A stretch of 54,884 bases of DNA from CAKUIA01 sp034180465 (GTDB lineage Bacteria; Verrucomicrobiota; Verrucomicrobiia; Opitutales; Intestinicryptomonadaceae), in NCBI GenBank assembly GCA_034180465.1, contig JAXFOH010000011.1:1-54884 (forward strand). Reading direction: 5' to 3'. This document shows, piece after piece, positions 8,978-18,161 of the stretch. The translations under genes were made by a program, and so were the position numbers. The notes beneath the pieces were generated by a model. It searched no databases and was not told the origin of the DNA. It saw nothing but the letters and a program-made list of their open reading frames with translations. Every line of letters starts with the position of its first letter. Position 1 is the stretch's first letter.

Positions 8978-11900
8978 ATGAAACCCACATTTACCAATAA
9001 ATTTTTGGCCGCCGTAGTCGCCGTGGGGGCGTTTATGTCGGCACAGCAACTTGTGGCCGAAGAAGCCCAGTCGTTCAACGAAAAGGCATTTGCAGATGTT
9101 CCAGTAGAATTTAGGGCGGTTCCATTTTGGAGTTGGAACGAAATTATGCAGCCCGACGAAATTAAGCGTCAGGTAAACGAAATTAAGCGCGGCGGTTGGG
9201 GCGGAGCCTTTGTGCATAGCCGCGAAGGTCTTATTACCGAATATCTTTCCGACGACTGGTTTAAGGGTGTAAGCGCGGCAATAGACGCCTGTATGGAAAC
9301 GGGGCTAAAAGTTTGGCTATACGACGAAGACGGCTGGCCGAGCGGATATAGCGGAGGGTCTGTTCCCGCGGCAAACGAAGACTACCGCCAAAAGTCTTTA
9401 GTTGCGCGAAAAGTCGGCGAAAGGGTGCCCAAACATTGCGAACCCATTGGCGAACCGCGCGACGGCATTCAAGTGTACAAATATATAGCCCCCATGGGCA
9501 ACGACCGCTACAACGGGGCAACCTATATAGATACAATGAACAAGGCTGCTGTTGGCAAATTTATAACCGACGCCTACGAAAGCTACTACAAAAGGTATTC
9601 CGAATACTACGGCAAGGTTATTGTTGCCGAATTTACCGACGAACCGAGTATGTCGGACCGCAGCGCAACCATAGGCGGCGGCATTGCCTATTCTTCGAAT
9701 TTGGTAGAGACATTTAAAAACGAATACGGTTTCGACCCAATCCCGCATTTCTATAAATTGTTTACCGACACAAAAGGCGCGGAAAGCTTTAGGGTAAAGT
9801 ATTATAGAACGCTAAACAAGATGTTCGAAGAAGCGTATCCCAAGCAGATTGCCGATTGGTGCGGGCAGCACAACATTTCGCTTACGGGGCACTTTATGCA
9901 GGAGTTTCCGCTTTCGGGCAGCCAGTTGGCTATGGGCGATGTTATGCCCTATTACAGGCACAACCAAATTCCCGGCATAGACCACCTTTTAAGACAAATT
10001 GGCGAAAGACCCGCGGCAAAGCAGTGCCAAAGCGTTGTAAACCAATTCGGCAAAAAGAGAATGCTGTCGGAAATGTACGGCATAGGAGGTGCTGCCCTAA
10101 GCTTTGAAGACCGAAAATGGGTTGCGGTAGAGCAGGTTTTGCTTGGCGTAAACTTAATAAACCCGCATTTGTCTTTATATACTATGGCGGGCTGCCGCAA
10201 AAGAGACTATCCGCAAAGCATATACTATCAGCAGCCGTGGTGGGGCTTAAACAGCACTTTAGACATTCCCCTTGCAAGGCTTTGCTATGCAATGGCGCAG
10301 GGAAAATATTGCGCAAAGGTTTTGGTAATACACCCAATGGAGTCGGTTCGGGCAAAATTTATACAACCTTGCGACAACAACGCCCCCGTTTGGGATAGGG
10401 CGGGCACGAATAAAAGATATAAAGCCTACGAAGACGGCTTAAGCCAGGTAACAGACAACCTTTTGGCAAACAACATAGGCTTCGACTATGCAAGCGAACA
10501 GATTATGGCAGAAGACGGTTCGGCGGGCAAAGGCACAATATCGGTAGGGCAATGCACCTATTCTATTGTGGTAATTCCATCGTCGTGCACGCTAAGAATG
10601 TCTACAGTGCAGATGCTGGAAAAATTCCAAAAAACGGGTGGTTTGCTTTTGTTTGCAGGCAACGAATGTCCTCTTATGATAGACGGCGAAGAAAACCCCA
10701 GAATTATGGAGTTGATGAAAAACGTTGAAAAACTTGAGGCTTTCGAATTGTCGAAAAGAATTATTCCCGTAATGGAAAGGGAGGCTGCAATAGAAACAAA
10801 AAGCGGAAATAAAGACTTGGTGTGGTCGCACGCAAGAGATTTGCCCGACGGTTCTAGAATTGTATTGATTGCCAACCTCGACAGAAATTCGCCTTTTGAA
10901 GGCGTTGTCAAATTCGGCGGCATATATAATAGCATAAAAGAGCTAGACATAAAAACGGGCAAAATAACCGAGTTTTTTGCAGAAAGGAAAGCGGGCAGTT
11001 TTGTTATGCCGCTTAATTTGCAAAGCGTGCAGACGAAGCTTATAATGCTTTCTAAAGATTCTCCGAAAGCCAAAAAGGAAAAGCCCGAAACGCTTGTTTC
11101 GCAAAAGGAGCTTAAGGTTTTGGCGGCGGGCCCCAACGAATGGAACAGTCTTACGCTAGACTACGCTTTTTACAAAACCGACAATGCTGGCGAAAGCGGC
11201 GAATATGCAGTTCCAGTAATAGAAATTCAAAACTATTTAAACCAAATTCGCTACAATGGCAAGCTGACGCTAAGGTATCCTTTTAAAGTAAAAGGCCTTA
11301 AAAAAGGCCTACCAATGGCGGCCGTAATAGAAAACCCCTTGCGCTGTTCCGAAATAAGGGTAAACGGCACTCTTGTTAAGTACGAAGGTGCAAATTTCTG
11401 GCGAGACTTTAGGTGGCTACCTGTAAATATAACAAAAGAAGTTGTAGAAGGCGACAATGTGCTGGAGCTTGAATTCGACAAATTCGAGTGCGGCATAAGG
11501 GGCTTGGCAAAACCCGAGTTTAAGAGGTACGGTACGGAAATAGAGTCGGTATATATAATAGGCAACTTTGCAGTTAACGCTTCGGCTACGGGCGAAAATC
11601 CCTTCGACAAAACATTGTTAAAAATGGGGTTGCCCGCCCCCGCAGTTTCCAGGGCAAAGGCCGATTCGCTGTATATTTGCGACCAAAAACCCGTAACCGA
11701 GGTTTGCGATATAACATATAAGGGCTATCCCTTCTATACAGGCGCCTTTACCTATTTGGTAAAATTGGGCAATGTAAAGCCGGCGGCAAACAAACGCTTT
11801 GCAATAGCTTTGGGCAAAACAGATTGCGCGGTCGTTGCGATCCGCGTAAACGATGTTCTTGCAGGCGTTATCTACGACGCTCCCTACGAGCTAGATATAA

Positions 11901-12166
11901 CAAAATATGTAAAAACCGGCAACGAAACCGTTGCGGTTGAGTGCTACCCGACTTTGCGCAACCTTATGGGGCCCCACCATAACATAATAGGAGAACCCAG
12001 AGGCGCGTGGCCGCATTCTTTCCAAAGTCACCAAATGGGCGACAGAAGAAAGTCTTTAAAGGCCTGGACAACGCAAAACAAAGTTCCCGGCGACTGGACC
12101 GACAACTACAGCCTAATTTCCTTCGGCAATGTGGGAAAGATTTTGCTTAAAACATACGAAAAATAG
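8978..12166 (+). CDS. Secreted glycoside hydrolase, GH106-like alpha-L-rhamnosidase
   Basis: Predicted to remove terminal alpha-L-rhamnose from plant or algal polysaccharides outside the cytoplasm. The 1062-residue protein starts with a signal peptide (MKPTFTNKFLAAVVAVGAFM, cleavage near AEEAQ). The catalytic part opens with PFWSWNE (49-55), then GGWGGAFVHSREGL (72-85), WLYDEDGWPSGYSGG (113-127) and EFTDEPS (218-224), motifs I associate with the large GH106 and GH106-related group; the Glu of TDEP is a plausible catalytic residue. The C-terminal third has Gal-binding-like beta-sandwich sequence with PVNITKEVVEGDNVLELEF and VYIIGNF. It is transcribed alone and ends in its own terminator. Substrate is inferred; related members act on other sugars. 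Confidence 0.75.
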   Translation: MKPTFTNKFLAAVVAVGAFMSAQQLVAEEAQSFNEKAFADVPVEFRAVPFWSWNEIMQPDEIKRQVNEIKRGGWGGAFVHSREGLITEYLSDDWFKGVSAAIDACMETGLKVWLYDEDGWPSGYSGGSVPAANEDYRQKSLVARKVGERVPKHCEPIGEPRDGIQVYKYIAPMGNDRYNGATYIDTMNKAAVGKFITDAYESYYKRYSEYYGKVIVAEFTDEPSMSDRSATIGGGIAYSSNLVETFKNEYGFDPIPHFYKLFTDTKGAESFRVKYYRTLNKMFEEAYPKQIADWCGQHNISLTGHFMQEFPLSGSQLAMGDVMPYYRHNQIPGIDHLLRQIGERPAAKQCQSVVNQFGKKRMLSEMYGIGGAALSFEDRKWVAVEQVLLGVNLINPHLSLYTMAGCRKRDYPQSIYYQQPWWGLNSTLDIPLARLCYAMAQGKYCAKVLVIHPMESVRAKFIQPCDNNAPVWDRAGTNKRYKAYEDGLSQVTDNLLANNIGFDYASEQIMAEDGSAGKGTISVGQCTYSIVVIPSSCTLRMSTVQMLEKFQKTGGLLLFAGNECPLMIDGEENPRIMELMKNVEKLEAFELSKRIIPVMEREAAIETKSGNKDLVWSHARDLPDGSRIVLIANLDRNSPFEGVVKFGGIYNSIKELDIKTGKITEFFAERKAGSFVMPLNLQSVQTKLIMLSKDSPKAKKEKPETLVSQKELKVLAAGPNEWNSLTLDYAFYKTDNAGESGEYAVPVIEIQNYLNQIRYNGKLTLRYPFKVKGLKKGLPMAAVIENPLRCSEIRVNGTLVKYEGANFWRDFRWLPVNITKEVVEGDNVLELEFDKFECGIRGLAKPEFKRYGTEIESVYIIGNFAVNASATGENPFDKTLLKMGLPAPAVSRAKADSLYICDQKPVTEVCDITYKGYPFYTGAFTYLVKLGNVKPAANKRFAIALGKTDCAVVAIRVNDVLAGVIYDAPYELDITKYVKTGNETVAVECYPTLRNLMGPHHNIIGEPRGAWPHSFQSHQMGDRRKSLKAWTTQNKVPGDWTDNYSLISFGNVGKILLKTYEK

Positions 12167-12182
12167 TCTGTAGGCATTTTTG

Positions 12183-12220
12183 CAAAACAAGGGCCCCTAA
12201 ACGGGGCTTTTGTTTTTTTT
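12183..12220 (+). terminator. Intrinsic terminator after GH106-like gene
   Basis: GCCCC/GGGGC core with flanking A-rich left arm and T-rich right arm ending in a T8 run (12213-12220), 16 nt after the glycosidase stop. Confidence 0.8.
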
Positions 12221-12246
12221 GCAAACTTTTGCGGTTTCGGTTCGGC

Positions 12247-12275
12247 TTGACTAAACGCGCAAAGGCCTCATTATG
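12247..12275 (+). promoter_or_regulatory. Candidate promoter of pssA
   Basis: TTGACT at 12247-12252, 17-bp spacer, then ATTATG at 12270-12275. The pssA start lies 27 nt downstream. The -35 is the same TTGACT seen before several other genes here; the -10 is weak. Confidence 0.4.
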
Positions 12276-12301
12276 CAAACGATAAAACAAGACATATAAA
12301 T

Positions 12302-13204
12302 ATGGGCGAAAAAAATACTCTTTGGAGCAATGTTCATCAGGCGAGCAAGATTTATCTCTTGCCCAATTTCTTTACGGCGGGGAATTTGTTTTTCGGATTT
12401 TCCTCGATGGTTTTGTGTATTTTGGGCAGGTTTTGCCCCATAGAGGGTTCGGGCTTTCACAAGCTGTCGAATATGCTAGCTCCTTCGCTTTCGCTTAACA
12501 CCGACATAAGCCAAAGCTACTACCTTTTGGCGATTTTGTGCATTTTGCTCTCGGTATTTTGCGACTGTCTAGACGGCAGGGCGGCAAGGGCTTCGGGCAA
12601 GTCTTCGCTTTTCGGCAAGGAATTCGACTCTATTGCCGATACGGTTTCGTTTGGGGTTGCCCCCTCTTTGCTTATGATATTTATAGTGCTAAAGCCCGTA
12701 AGCGAATTGCCCGACTTTTTGCAGGCCTATATGGGCAGCGTGGGCTTTTTTGTGGGTTTTATATATCTGCTTTGCGCATGCGTAAGGCTTGCGCGTTTTA
12801 ACGTGCTTACAAACCCATATATTATGGGGCACGAAAAGTACGAAAAGGGCGATTTTAGCGGTTTGCCCGCCCCCGCGGCCGCTGGCGTGGTTGCCTCTAT
12901 TGCGCTTACGCTTTTTACGCTTAATCTAAAATTTTACACAATATTTTTAATTCCGCTAATGTTGCTTATTGCGTGGTTTATGGTAAGCAGCATTCCGTAT
13001 CCCACCTTCAAGCACATAAATTGGAACACCAGCGCGAAGTTTAGAACCTTTGTTGTTATAATTGCGTGCATATTTTTAATCGTATACTTTAAAGAATACA
13101 GCTTTAGCATAATTTTTTTAAGCTATGCGTTCTATTCGCCCGCAAAATATATGCCGCGAATGGTAAAAATTTTGCGCTACCTAAAAAAGCGTTCGGGCAA
13201 ATAG
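12302..13204 (+). CDS. pssA: CDP-diacylglycerol--serine O-phosphatidyltransferase
   Basis: Makes phosphatidylserine, the precursor of phosphatidylethanolamine, in the inner membrane. The 300-residue protein has the full CDP-alcohol phosphatidyltransferase signature D91-G92-x2-A95-R96-x8-G105-x3-D109-x3-D113, whose aspartates bind the metal and CDP. About seven to eight hydrophobic segments follow. The N-terminal LLPNFFTAGNLFFGF is typical of PssA and not of PgsA, which is encoded separately at 43788-44369. Only 4 nt separate it from the next gene, so the two are likely co-transcribed. No decarboxylase (Psd) gene is visible here. Confidence 0.9.
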   Translation: MGEKNTLWSNVHQASKIYLLPNFFTAGNLFFGFSSMVLCILGRFCPIEGSGFHKLSNMLAPSLSLNTDISQSYYLLAILCILLSVFCDCLDGRAARASGKSSLFGKEFDSIADTVSFGVAPSLLMIFIVLKPVSELPDFLQAYMGSVGFFVGFIYLLCACVRLARFNVLTNPYIMGHEKYEKGDFSGLPAPAAAGVVASIALTLFTLNLKFYTIFLIPLMLLIAWFMVSSIPYPTFKHINWNTSAKFRTFVVIIACIFLIVYFKEYSFSIIFLSYAFYSPAKYMPRMVKILRYLKKRSGK

Positions 13205-13208
13205 CGGT

Positions 13209-15113
13209 ATGTTAAGGCGCATTAGGTTTTTGTTCAGGCTGCTTGTTGCCGTTGTTGCGGCTATGTTAATGTATTCGCTTTGCGGCGTGCAAAACATAAA
13301 CAAGATTGACGAAAACGAAAACTTGCCCGACTTCGACTATTATTCGTACGCCAAAAAGCAGTGGGAGCAGGGAAACGATTTTTCTGCCTTGGCAGCTTTG
13401 GAATATGTTGTGGAAAACAAGTTGGGCGATTCTGCCGCCTGCGGAGAGCTATATAACAGCTACTTAAAGCAGATTGCCGAGCGCAAAAGCGCAAAGGGCA
13501 GAGTTATTGCCGTAGGCAAGGGCTTTATTACGGGCAAGGCCGACGGCGTAGACTCGCTTTCGGGCTCGGTTTTGGGAGACCTTCTCGTTTACGGCGACAT
13601 ACGCGACATTGTAAGGGAATCTTTTTTTGAAGACAAAACCGATTCTTTTATTGTGGCGTTTTCGTCTATAGGGCTTTTAACTTCGGCATTCCCTCCCGCC
13701 GACGTTTCGGCATCGGCGTTAAAGGTGCTTAAAAAAACGGGCAGTTTGTCGAAGCCCATGTGCGATGCTTTTCAAAATACTGTAAAAACCGCCTTAAAAG
13801 CCCCCAAAAGCGAGGCCGCAAATATGGTAAAAGAGGGCATTGTTCCCGTTTCGGATTTATGGAAAAACTCGCACAGCTTTGGGCAGTTTTCGCTGGTAAT
13901 GAAAAACGCCAAAGATATGGCGGCGGTAAAATATTTTACCCGACTGCTTAAGCAAAACCCGGCAAACGCCAAAAAGTTGGAAAAGGTTCTGGCTTTGGGC
14001 GGCGACTATTCGCAGGAGGTTTTCGATTTTGTGGCAAAAAACGGGCAAAGGGGAATGGACGCCGCCTACGGCGCACTTCGCAAAGGGCCTGCCGCAATGG
14101 CTTTAGCCGCCCGACACCCAAAGGCTTTTTCGCTTTTTGCAAAAAATTCGGTAAAATCTTTTTCGGCGTTAAAAGTGTGTGTAAAAGACCAGCTTGCCTA
14201 CGCCGTTTTTAGGTATGGCGAAATTTTCCGTTGGGGGGCATTCTTTGTTTTGTCGATAATACTTTCTTTTGTGTTGCTGCCGCGAAAATATTTGGCGGAA
14301 AGCCTTAAAGACGAAAACGGCAAAAAGTCTAAAACTTTTTCGAGAATGGCGGTTGTTTATGTCTTTTGCGCCGTATTTTTTGCGGGGGTCATTGTGCTGC
14401 TTTTTGCGTATTTAAAAAATCCGCAACAAAATACTGCAAATGCGGCTTCTCCTTTGGCTTTTTCGGGGCAGTCGCCCTGGAATGTGCAAATAGACATTTT
14501 AGAAGACCACTTTTTAAACGAGTCTATGTCGAAAAAAACAAGCGCAATTTCGGTAGGCATTCGGGGAAAGTCATATATTGCAGTTTCGTTTAAATCGCTT
14601 GGCCTAGATTGGCGCGAAATAGGCAAGGGCGGCGTATATTCGCTTTCGGTTTTGGCAAGAAGGCAGTGCACAACAAAAACGCTTTCGTTTAAGGCAACAA
14701 AGCTTTTGCTTTGCGGCGAAAATTTCGATTATATTTTAATAGAAATCCCGCAACAGATGGCAAAAATGTCGCCCGAGCTTGAATTGGCTATGGCACCGAC
14801 TGCAAAAACGGCTTCGGTTTTATATGCTTCGGGCTTAATAAAGGAAAATTTTGCCGAATTATACCCACTTTCGGGCAGCGTATATGGGGTTTCGGGAGGC
14901 AATTTAGAAGGTTGCGCTTTGTTTAGCGGCGAAAAGTTCTACGGCATTGTGGGCATTTTAGACGGCAAAGCGGCATTGGACTTTTTGTCTAAAGAGCTAA
15001 ACGGTTCGAAATTTATGGAAATTCCCTTAACAAAAACCGAAAGCGCAACGTATTATACCGACTTTATGCAGGCGGTTTTAAAGTGCCAAAAATTGCGCGA
15101 AGCTAAAAAGTAA
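13209..15113 (+). CDS. Membrane protein of unknown function with a C-terminal degenerate trypsin-like region
   Basis: I do not recognise a characterised family. The 634 residues show an N-terminal membrane anchor (about 8-26), a helical TPR-like stretch (about 45-90), then FITGKADGVDSLSGSVLGDLLVYGDIRDIVRE, which resembles an uncharacterised family I recall from proteobacteria. Two transmembrane segments (about 343-359 and 379-400) follow. The C-terminal soluble domain (about 430-625) contains YGVSGGNLEG and FYGIVGILDG, reminiscent of the GNSGGP and GIVGI strands of trypsin/HtrA folds, but I see no catalytic His, so any protease-like fold is probably inactive. It follows pssA by 4 nt, suggesting a membrane-related role. 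Confidence 0.7.
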   Translation: MLRRIRFLFRLLVAVVAAMLMYSLCGVQNINKIDENENLPDFDYYSYAKKQWEQGNDFSALAALEYVVENKLGDSAACGELYNSYLKQIAERKSAKGRVIAVGKGFITGKADGVDSLSGSVLGDLLVYGDIRDIVRESFFEDKTDSFIVAFSSIGLLTSAFPPADVSASALKVLKKTGSLSKPMCDAFQNTVKTALKAPKSEAANMVKEGIVPVSDLWKNSHSFGQFSLVMKNAKDMAAVKYFTRLLKQNPANAKKLEKVLALGGDYSQEVFDFVAKNGQRGMDAAYGALRKGPAAMALAARHPKAFSLFAKNSVKSFSALKVCVKDQLAYAVFRYGEIFRWGAFFVLSIILSFVLLPRKYLAESLKDENGKKSKTFSRMAVVYVFCAVFFAGVIVLLFAYLKNPQQNTANAASPLAFSGQSPWNVQIDILEDHFLNESMSKKTSAISVGIRGKSYIAVSFKSLGLDWREIGKGGVYSLSVLARRQCTTKTLSFKATKLLLCGENFDYILIEIPQQMAKMSPELELAMAPTAKTASVLYASGLIKENFAELYPLSGSVYGVSGGNLEGCALFSGEKFYGIVGILDGKAALDFLSKELNGSKFMEIPLTKTESATYYTDFMQAVLKCQKLREAKK

Positions 15114-15219
15114 GCAAACAAAGATGCTTTTAAGTTAATATTAAAAAAATAGACGCTGCACTCAGAATTTATTTGCAAAATGGCAAAAAGACGGCAAACT
15201 TTACCAAACATACACAATT

Positions 15220-16311
15220 ATGAATATTAAAGATAAAAAAGACTGCGCCTACGATATATTGTCGCTCGGCGAAATTATGCTTAGGTTGGACCCCGGCGAA
15301 GGCAGAATTAGAACCGCACGCTCGTTTAAAGTATGGGAAGGCGGCGGCGAGTACAACGTTGCAAGAGGTCTTAAAAAGTGCTTTGGGCTTAGGGCTGGCG
15401 TACTTACAGCTTTTGCCGAAAACGAAGTTGGCTATTTGCTTGAAGATTTTGTATGCCAAGGCGGGGTAGACACTTCTCTTATAAAGTGGGTTCCCTTCGA
15501 CGGCATAGGACGCACTGTAAGAAACGGCTTGAATTTTACCGAACGCGGCTACGGGGTTAGGGGCGCGGTTGGCTGCTCCGACAGAGGTTTGTCGGCGGCT
15601 TCGCAAATGAAGGTAGGAGATTTCGATTTCGACTATATTTTTGGCAAATTGGGCGTTCGCTGGTTGCACACTGGTGGTATTTTTGCGTCTTTAAGCGAAA
15701 ATTCGTATAATTTGGTTATAGAAGCCGTTAAAAAGGCAAAGCAATACGGCACAATTGTTTCGTACGACCTAAACTACAGGCCTTCGTTGTGGAAAAGCAT
15801 TGGCGGTTTGGAAAAGTGCAGGGCTGTAAATAAGCAAATTGCCCAGTATGTAGACGTTATGATTGGCAACGAAGAAGACTTTACCGCCTGTTTGGGTTTT
15901 GAAGTTGAAGGCGTTACCAAAGAAATCGGCAACATTCAGGTTGAATCTTTCAAGAAAATGATTGAAATGGTTGTAAAGGCATACCCCAACTTTAAGGCGG
16001 TTGCCACAACCTTAAGAGACGTAAAAACCGCAACTATTAACGACTGGTCGGCAGTTTGTTGGAAAGGCGGCAAGTTCTACGAATCCAAAAAATTCCCAGG
16101 CTTGGAAATTTTCGACAGAGTAGGCGGCGGCGACTCTTTTGCAAGCGGCTTTGTTTACGGGCTTATGGAATTGGGCGACCCCCAAAAGGCGGTAAATTTT
16201 GGCGCAGCCCACGGTGCATTGGCAATGACCACCCCAGGCGATACCTCTATGGCTCGCCTAAAGGAAGTGGAAAAGTTGGCAGGCGGCGGTTCGGCTCGCG
16301 TAGACCGCTAA
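15220..16311 (+). CDS. kdgK: PfkB-family sugar kinase, probably 2-dehydro-3-deoxygluconokinase
   Basis: Predicted to phosphorylate 2-keto-3-deoxygluconate (KDG), the product of uronate and alginate/pectin breakdown, to KDPG. The 363-residue protein begins with the ribokinase-type strand LSLGEIMLRLDPGEGRI, has GGGEYNVARGL near residue 47, DLNYRPSLW typical of KDG kinases, and the PfkB signature DRVGGGDSFASGF at about 298-310 with the catalytic Asp. Length is a little above the usual 310-340. It stands alone and ends at a terminator. The KDG assignment fits the heparinase-type lyase elsewhere in the window, but other sugar substrates cannot be excluded. Confidence 0.75.
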   Translation: MNIKDKKDCAYDILSLGEIMLRLDPGEGRIRTARSFKVWEGGGEYNVARGLKKCFGLRAGVLTAFAENEVGYLLEDFVCQGGVDTSLIKWVPFDGIGRTVRNGLNFTERGYGVRGAVGCSDRGLSAASQMKVGDFDFDYIFGKLGVRWLHTGGIFASLSENSYNLVIEAVKKAKQYGTIVSYDLNYRPSLWKSIGGLEKCRAVNKQIAQYVDVMIGNEEDFTACLGFEVEGVTKEIGNIQVESFKKMIEMVVKAYPNFKAVATTLRDVKTATINDWSAVCWKGGKFYESKKFPGLEIFDRVGGGDSFASGFVYGLMELGDPQKAVNFGAAHGALAMTTPGDTSMARLKEVEKLAGGGSARVDR

Positions 16312-16878
16312 TTTTCGCAAAAATTTCTCATCATATACATATACATAGTATATAAAAATAACACTCCGAGCCCCTTTTGCTTTTTGCAAAAAGGGGCGTT
16401 TTTTTGCATATGTTGGCAAATCGCGGTAAAGTTTTTTTGCCAAAACTGCAAAAATTGCATTTTTCAAACAAGTGCGCCGCTTAAAAATTTTTATCAACAA
16501 AGATAAAAAATGCGGTTAATTCTTAAAAATTTTTCTTGGGGCGCTGCAAAAGGGCGAAAATTTTTTTTAAATTGCAAAAATTTTTGCAAAAATATGCCAA
16601 AAAGATGCTTTTTTTGTGAAAAAACTAAAAATTTTTTGCGGTTGATGAAATTTTTTTTACAAAAAACACCCGATTTTTAGAAAAAATTAAAAAAAAATCG
16701 CAAAAAACTTAGAAAAAATTAAAAATTTTTTAAAAAGTTGTTGACTTTAAACATTAAAAGGGCACTATTTAGCACTTTCTTCATTAAAGAAAAAGCATAA
16801 ACAAACAATATTAACGCTAACGCAGGTATAAAGTGAATTGGCTTAAAAGGCCGAATTACCGCCTGCCTCTTAGAAAAA
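16312..16878 (+). promoter_or_regulatory. Long AT-rich upstream region of the ribosomal cluster
   Basis: No gene is visible in these 567 bp. They hold the kdgK terminator (16370-16404), then about 330 bp (16405-16740) dense with A- and T-tracts and short AAAAATTTTT palindromes. A candidate promoter follows, with TTGACT at 16741-16746 and CTATTT near 16765-16770. The leader has a foldable element (16822-16866): GGC/GCC and AATT/AATT around a seven-base loop, enclosed by GCAGG/CCTGC. The phased A-tracts could act as UP-element-like or curved DNA. One DnaA-box-like TTATCAACA (16491-16499) is isolated, so I do not call an origin. Confidence 0.5.
16370..16404 (+). terminator. Intrinsic terminator after kdgK
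   Basis: GCCCCTTTTGC paired with GCAAAAAGGGGC (one bulged A) around a five-T loop, followed by a GT7 tail, 58 nt after the kdgK stop. Confidence 0.85.
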
Positions 16879-17508
16879 ATGAGCTTAGTACTTATAGGTA
16901 AAAAATTGGGTATGACCCAAGTTTTCGACGGGGATAACGTTCTCGTTGCAGTGACTGTTGTTCAAGCAGGTCCCTGCCCCGTTACACAAGTAAAATCTGC
17001 TCAGAGCGACGGCTATAGCGCAGTTCAAATCGGTTTTGGCGCGCAAAAAGAATCTCGTATGTCGAAGGCCGAGCTCGGGCACTTAAAAAAGGCAGGTGCA
17101 GAACCTGTAACCGAATTGGTTGAATTCCGTTCTCCCGAAGGCGAATATAAGGTTGGCGACGTTCTTACCGCCTCGAAATTCGCAGCTGGTCAAAAGGTTG
17201 ATATTATCGGCCTGACAAAAGGCAAAGGCTTCCAGGGCGCAATGAAACGCTACGGATTTGCAGGCCAGCCCGAAACCCACGGCCACATGATGCACCGCAG
17301 AACAGGTTCCGTTGGCTGCCGTCAAACTCCCGGCCACGTTTACAAGGGCAGAAAGATGCCCGGTCATATGGGCCAAGTTCGCAGAACAACCCAGAATCTT
17401 ACGGTTGTTAAGGTATTGGAAGACAAAAACATTCTTCTCATCAAGGGAAGCGTTCCCGGTTCCAAGGGCGAAACCGTTTTTGTTCGCACGGCAAAAAAAG
17501 CAAAATAA
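16879..17508 (+). CDS. rplC: 50S ribosomal protein L3
   Basis: Binds 23S rRNA near the peptidyl-transferase centre and starts 50S assembly. The 209-residue protein opens MSLVLIGKKLGMTQVF and contains the conserved loop with HGHMMHRRTGSVG and GRKMPGHMG near residues 133-164, including the Gln (GCRQTPG) that is methylated in other bacteria. It is the first gene of the cluster: rpsJ, which normally precedes it, is absent from the 567 bp upstream. No Shine-Dalgarno site is evident; the leader is AT-rich and structured. Confidence 0.97.
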   Translation: MSLVLIGKKLGMTQVFDGDNVLVAVTVVQAGPCPVTQVKSAQSDGYSAVQIGFGAQKESRMSKAELGHLKKAGAEPVTELVEFRSPEGEYKVGDVLTASKFAAGQKVDIIGLTKGKGFQGAMKRYGFAGQPETHGHMMHRRTGSVGCRQTPGHVYKGRKMPGHMGQVRRTTQNLTVVKVLEDKNILLIKGSVPGSKGETVFVRTAKKAK

Positions 17509-17521
17509 GGAGTCTTTTTAA

Positions 17522-18148
17522 ATGAAACTTAAGCTTTACAAATCAGACGCTAGCAGTTTTGTTGAAAAGGATTTCGACATTCCTGCATTTGAAGGAGACA
17601 AAGGTCTTTTCGCGTTAAAGGAAACAATAGTAGCCTACCAGGCCAACGCAAGACAGGGCAACGCTTCTACACTCGACTACGGTCATGTTGGCGGCACCTG
17701 CAAAAAACCTTTCAAACAGAAGGGTACAGGTCGCGGTCGCCAGGGTACTACAAAGAGCCCCATTCACCGCGGCGGTGCTGTTGTGTTTGGTCCGAAACCC
17801 TTCGACTGGTCTCTTAAAATCAACAAGAAAGTTAAGAAGCTTGCTTTGGCGAGAGCTTTGTTCGACAAAGTTTCCGAAGGCGGTCTTAGCGTAATCGAAA
17901 AGTTCGACGATGCTGCGGCAAAAACAAAAGCCATGGTTTCGGTAATCGACAAGATCAGCCCCAAGGGCAAAGTTTTGATTATCGACGACACATTCGCCGA
18001 CAATGTAATTCTTTCCAGCCGCAACATCGCAAGAGTATATCTTTGCGAATCCGACACAATCAGCGCGATGGAACTGGTTGCATTCAACAGCATAATTGCA
18101 AGCGAAAATGCGCTAAACACCATTTTGGCTCGCGCAAACAACAAGTAA
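17522..18148 (+). CDS. rplD: 50S ribosomal protein L4
   Basis: Lines the peptide exit tunnel together with L22. The 208 residues carry the conserved extended-loop sequence KKPFKQKGTGRGRQGTTKSP (about 61-80). A clear GGAG Shine-Dalgarno site precedes the start. In E. coli L4 represses its own S10 operon; the structured leader before rplC would be the place to look for an analogue here. Confidence 0.97.
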   Translation: MKLKLYKSDASSFVEKDFDIPAFEGDKGLFALKETIVAYQANARQGNASTLDYGHVGGTCKKPFKQKGTGRGRQGTTKSPIHRGGAVVFGPKPFDWSLKINKKVKKLALARALFDKVSEGGLSVIEKFDDAAAKTKAMVSVIDKISPKGKVLIIDDTFADNVILSSRNIARVYLCESDTISAMELVAFNSIIASENALNTILARANNK

Positions 18149-18161
18149 GGAGTTAGCGAAA

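Noticed and set aside
16491..16499. DnaA-box-like TTATCAACA in the AT-rich region
   Set aside because: A single near-match without further boxes or dnaA nearby does not support an origin.
16258..16500. Minus-strand frame of 80 codons between kdgK and rplC
   Set aside because: Covers the kdgK end and its terminator hairpin; low-complexity AT-driven sequence.
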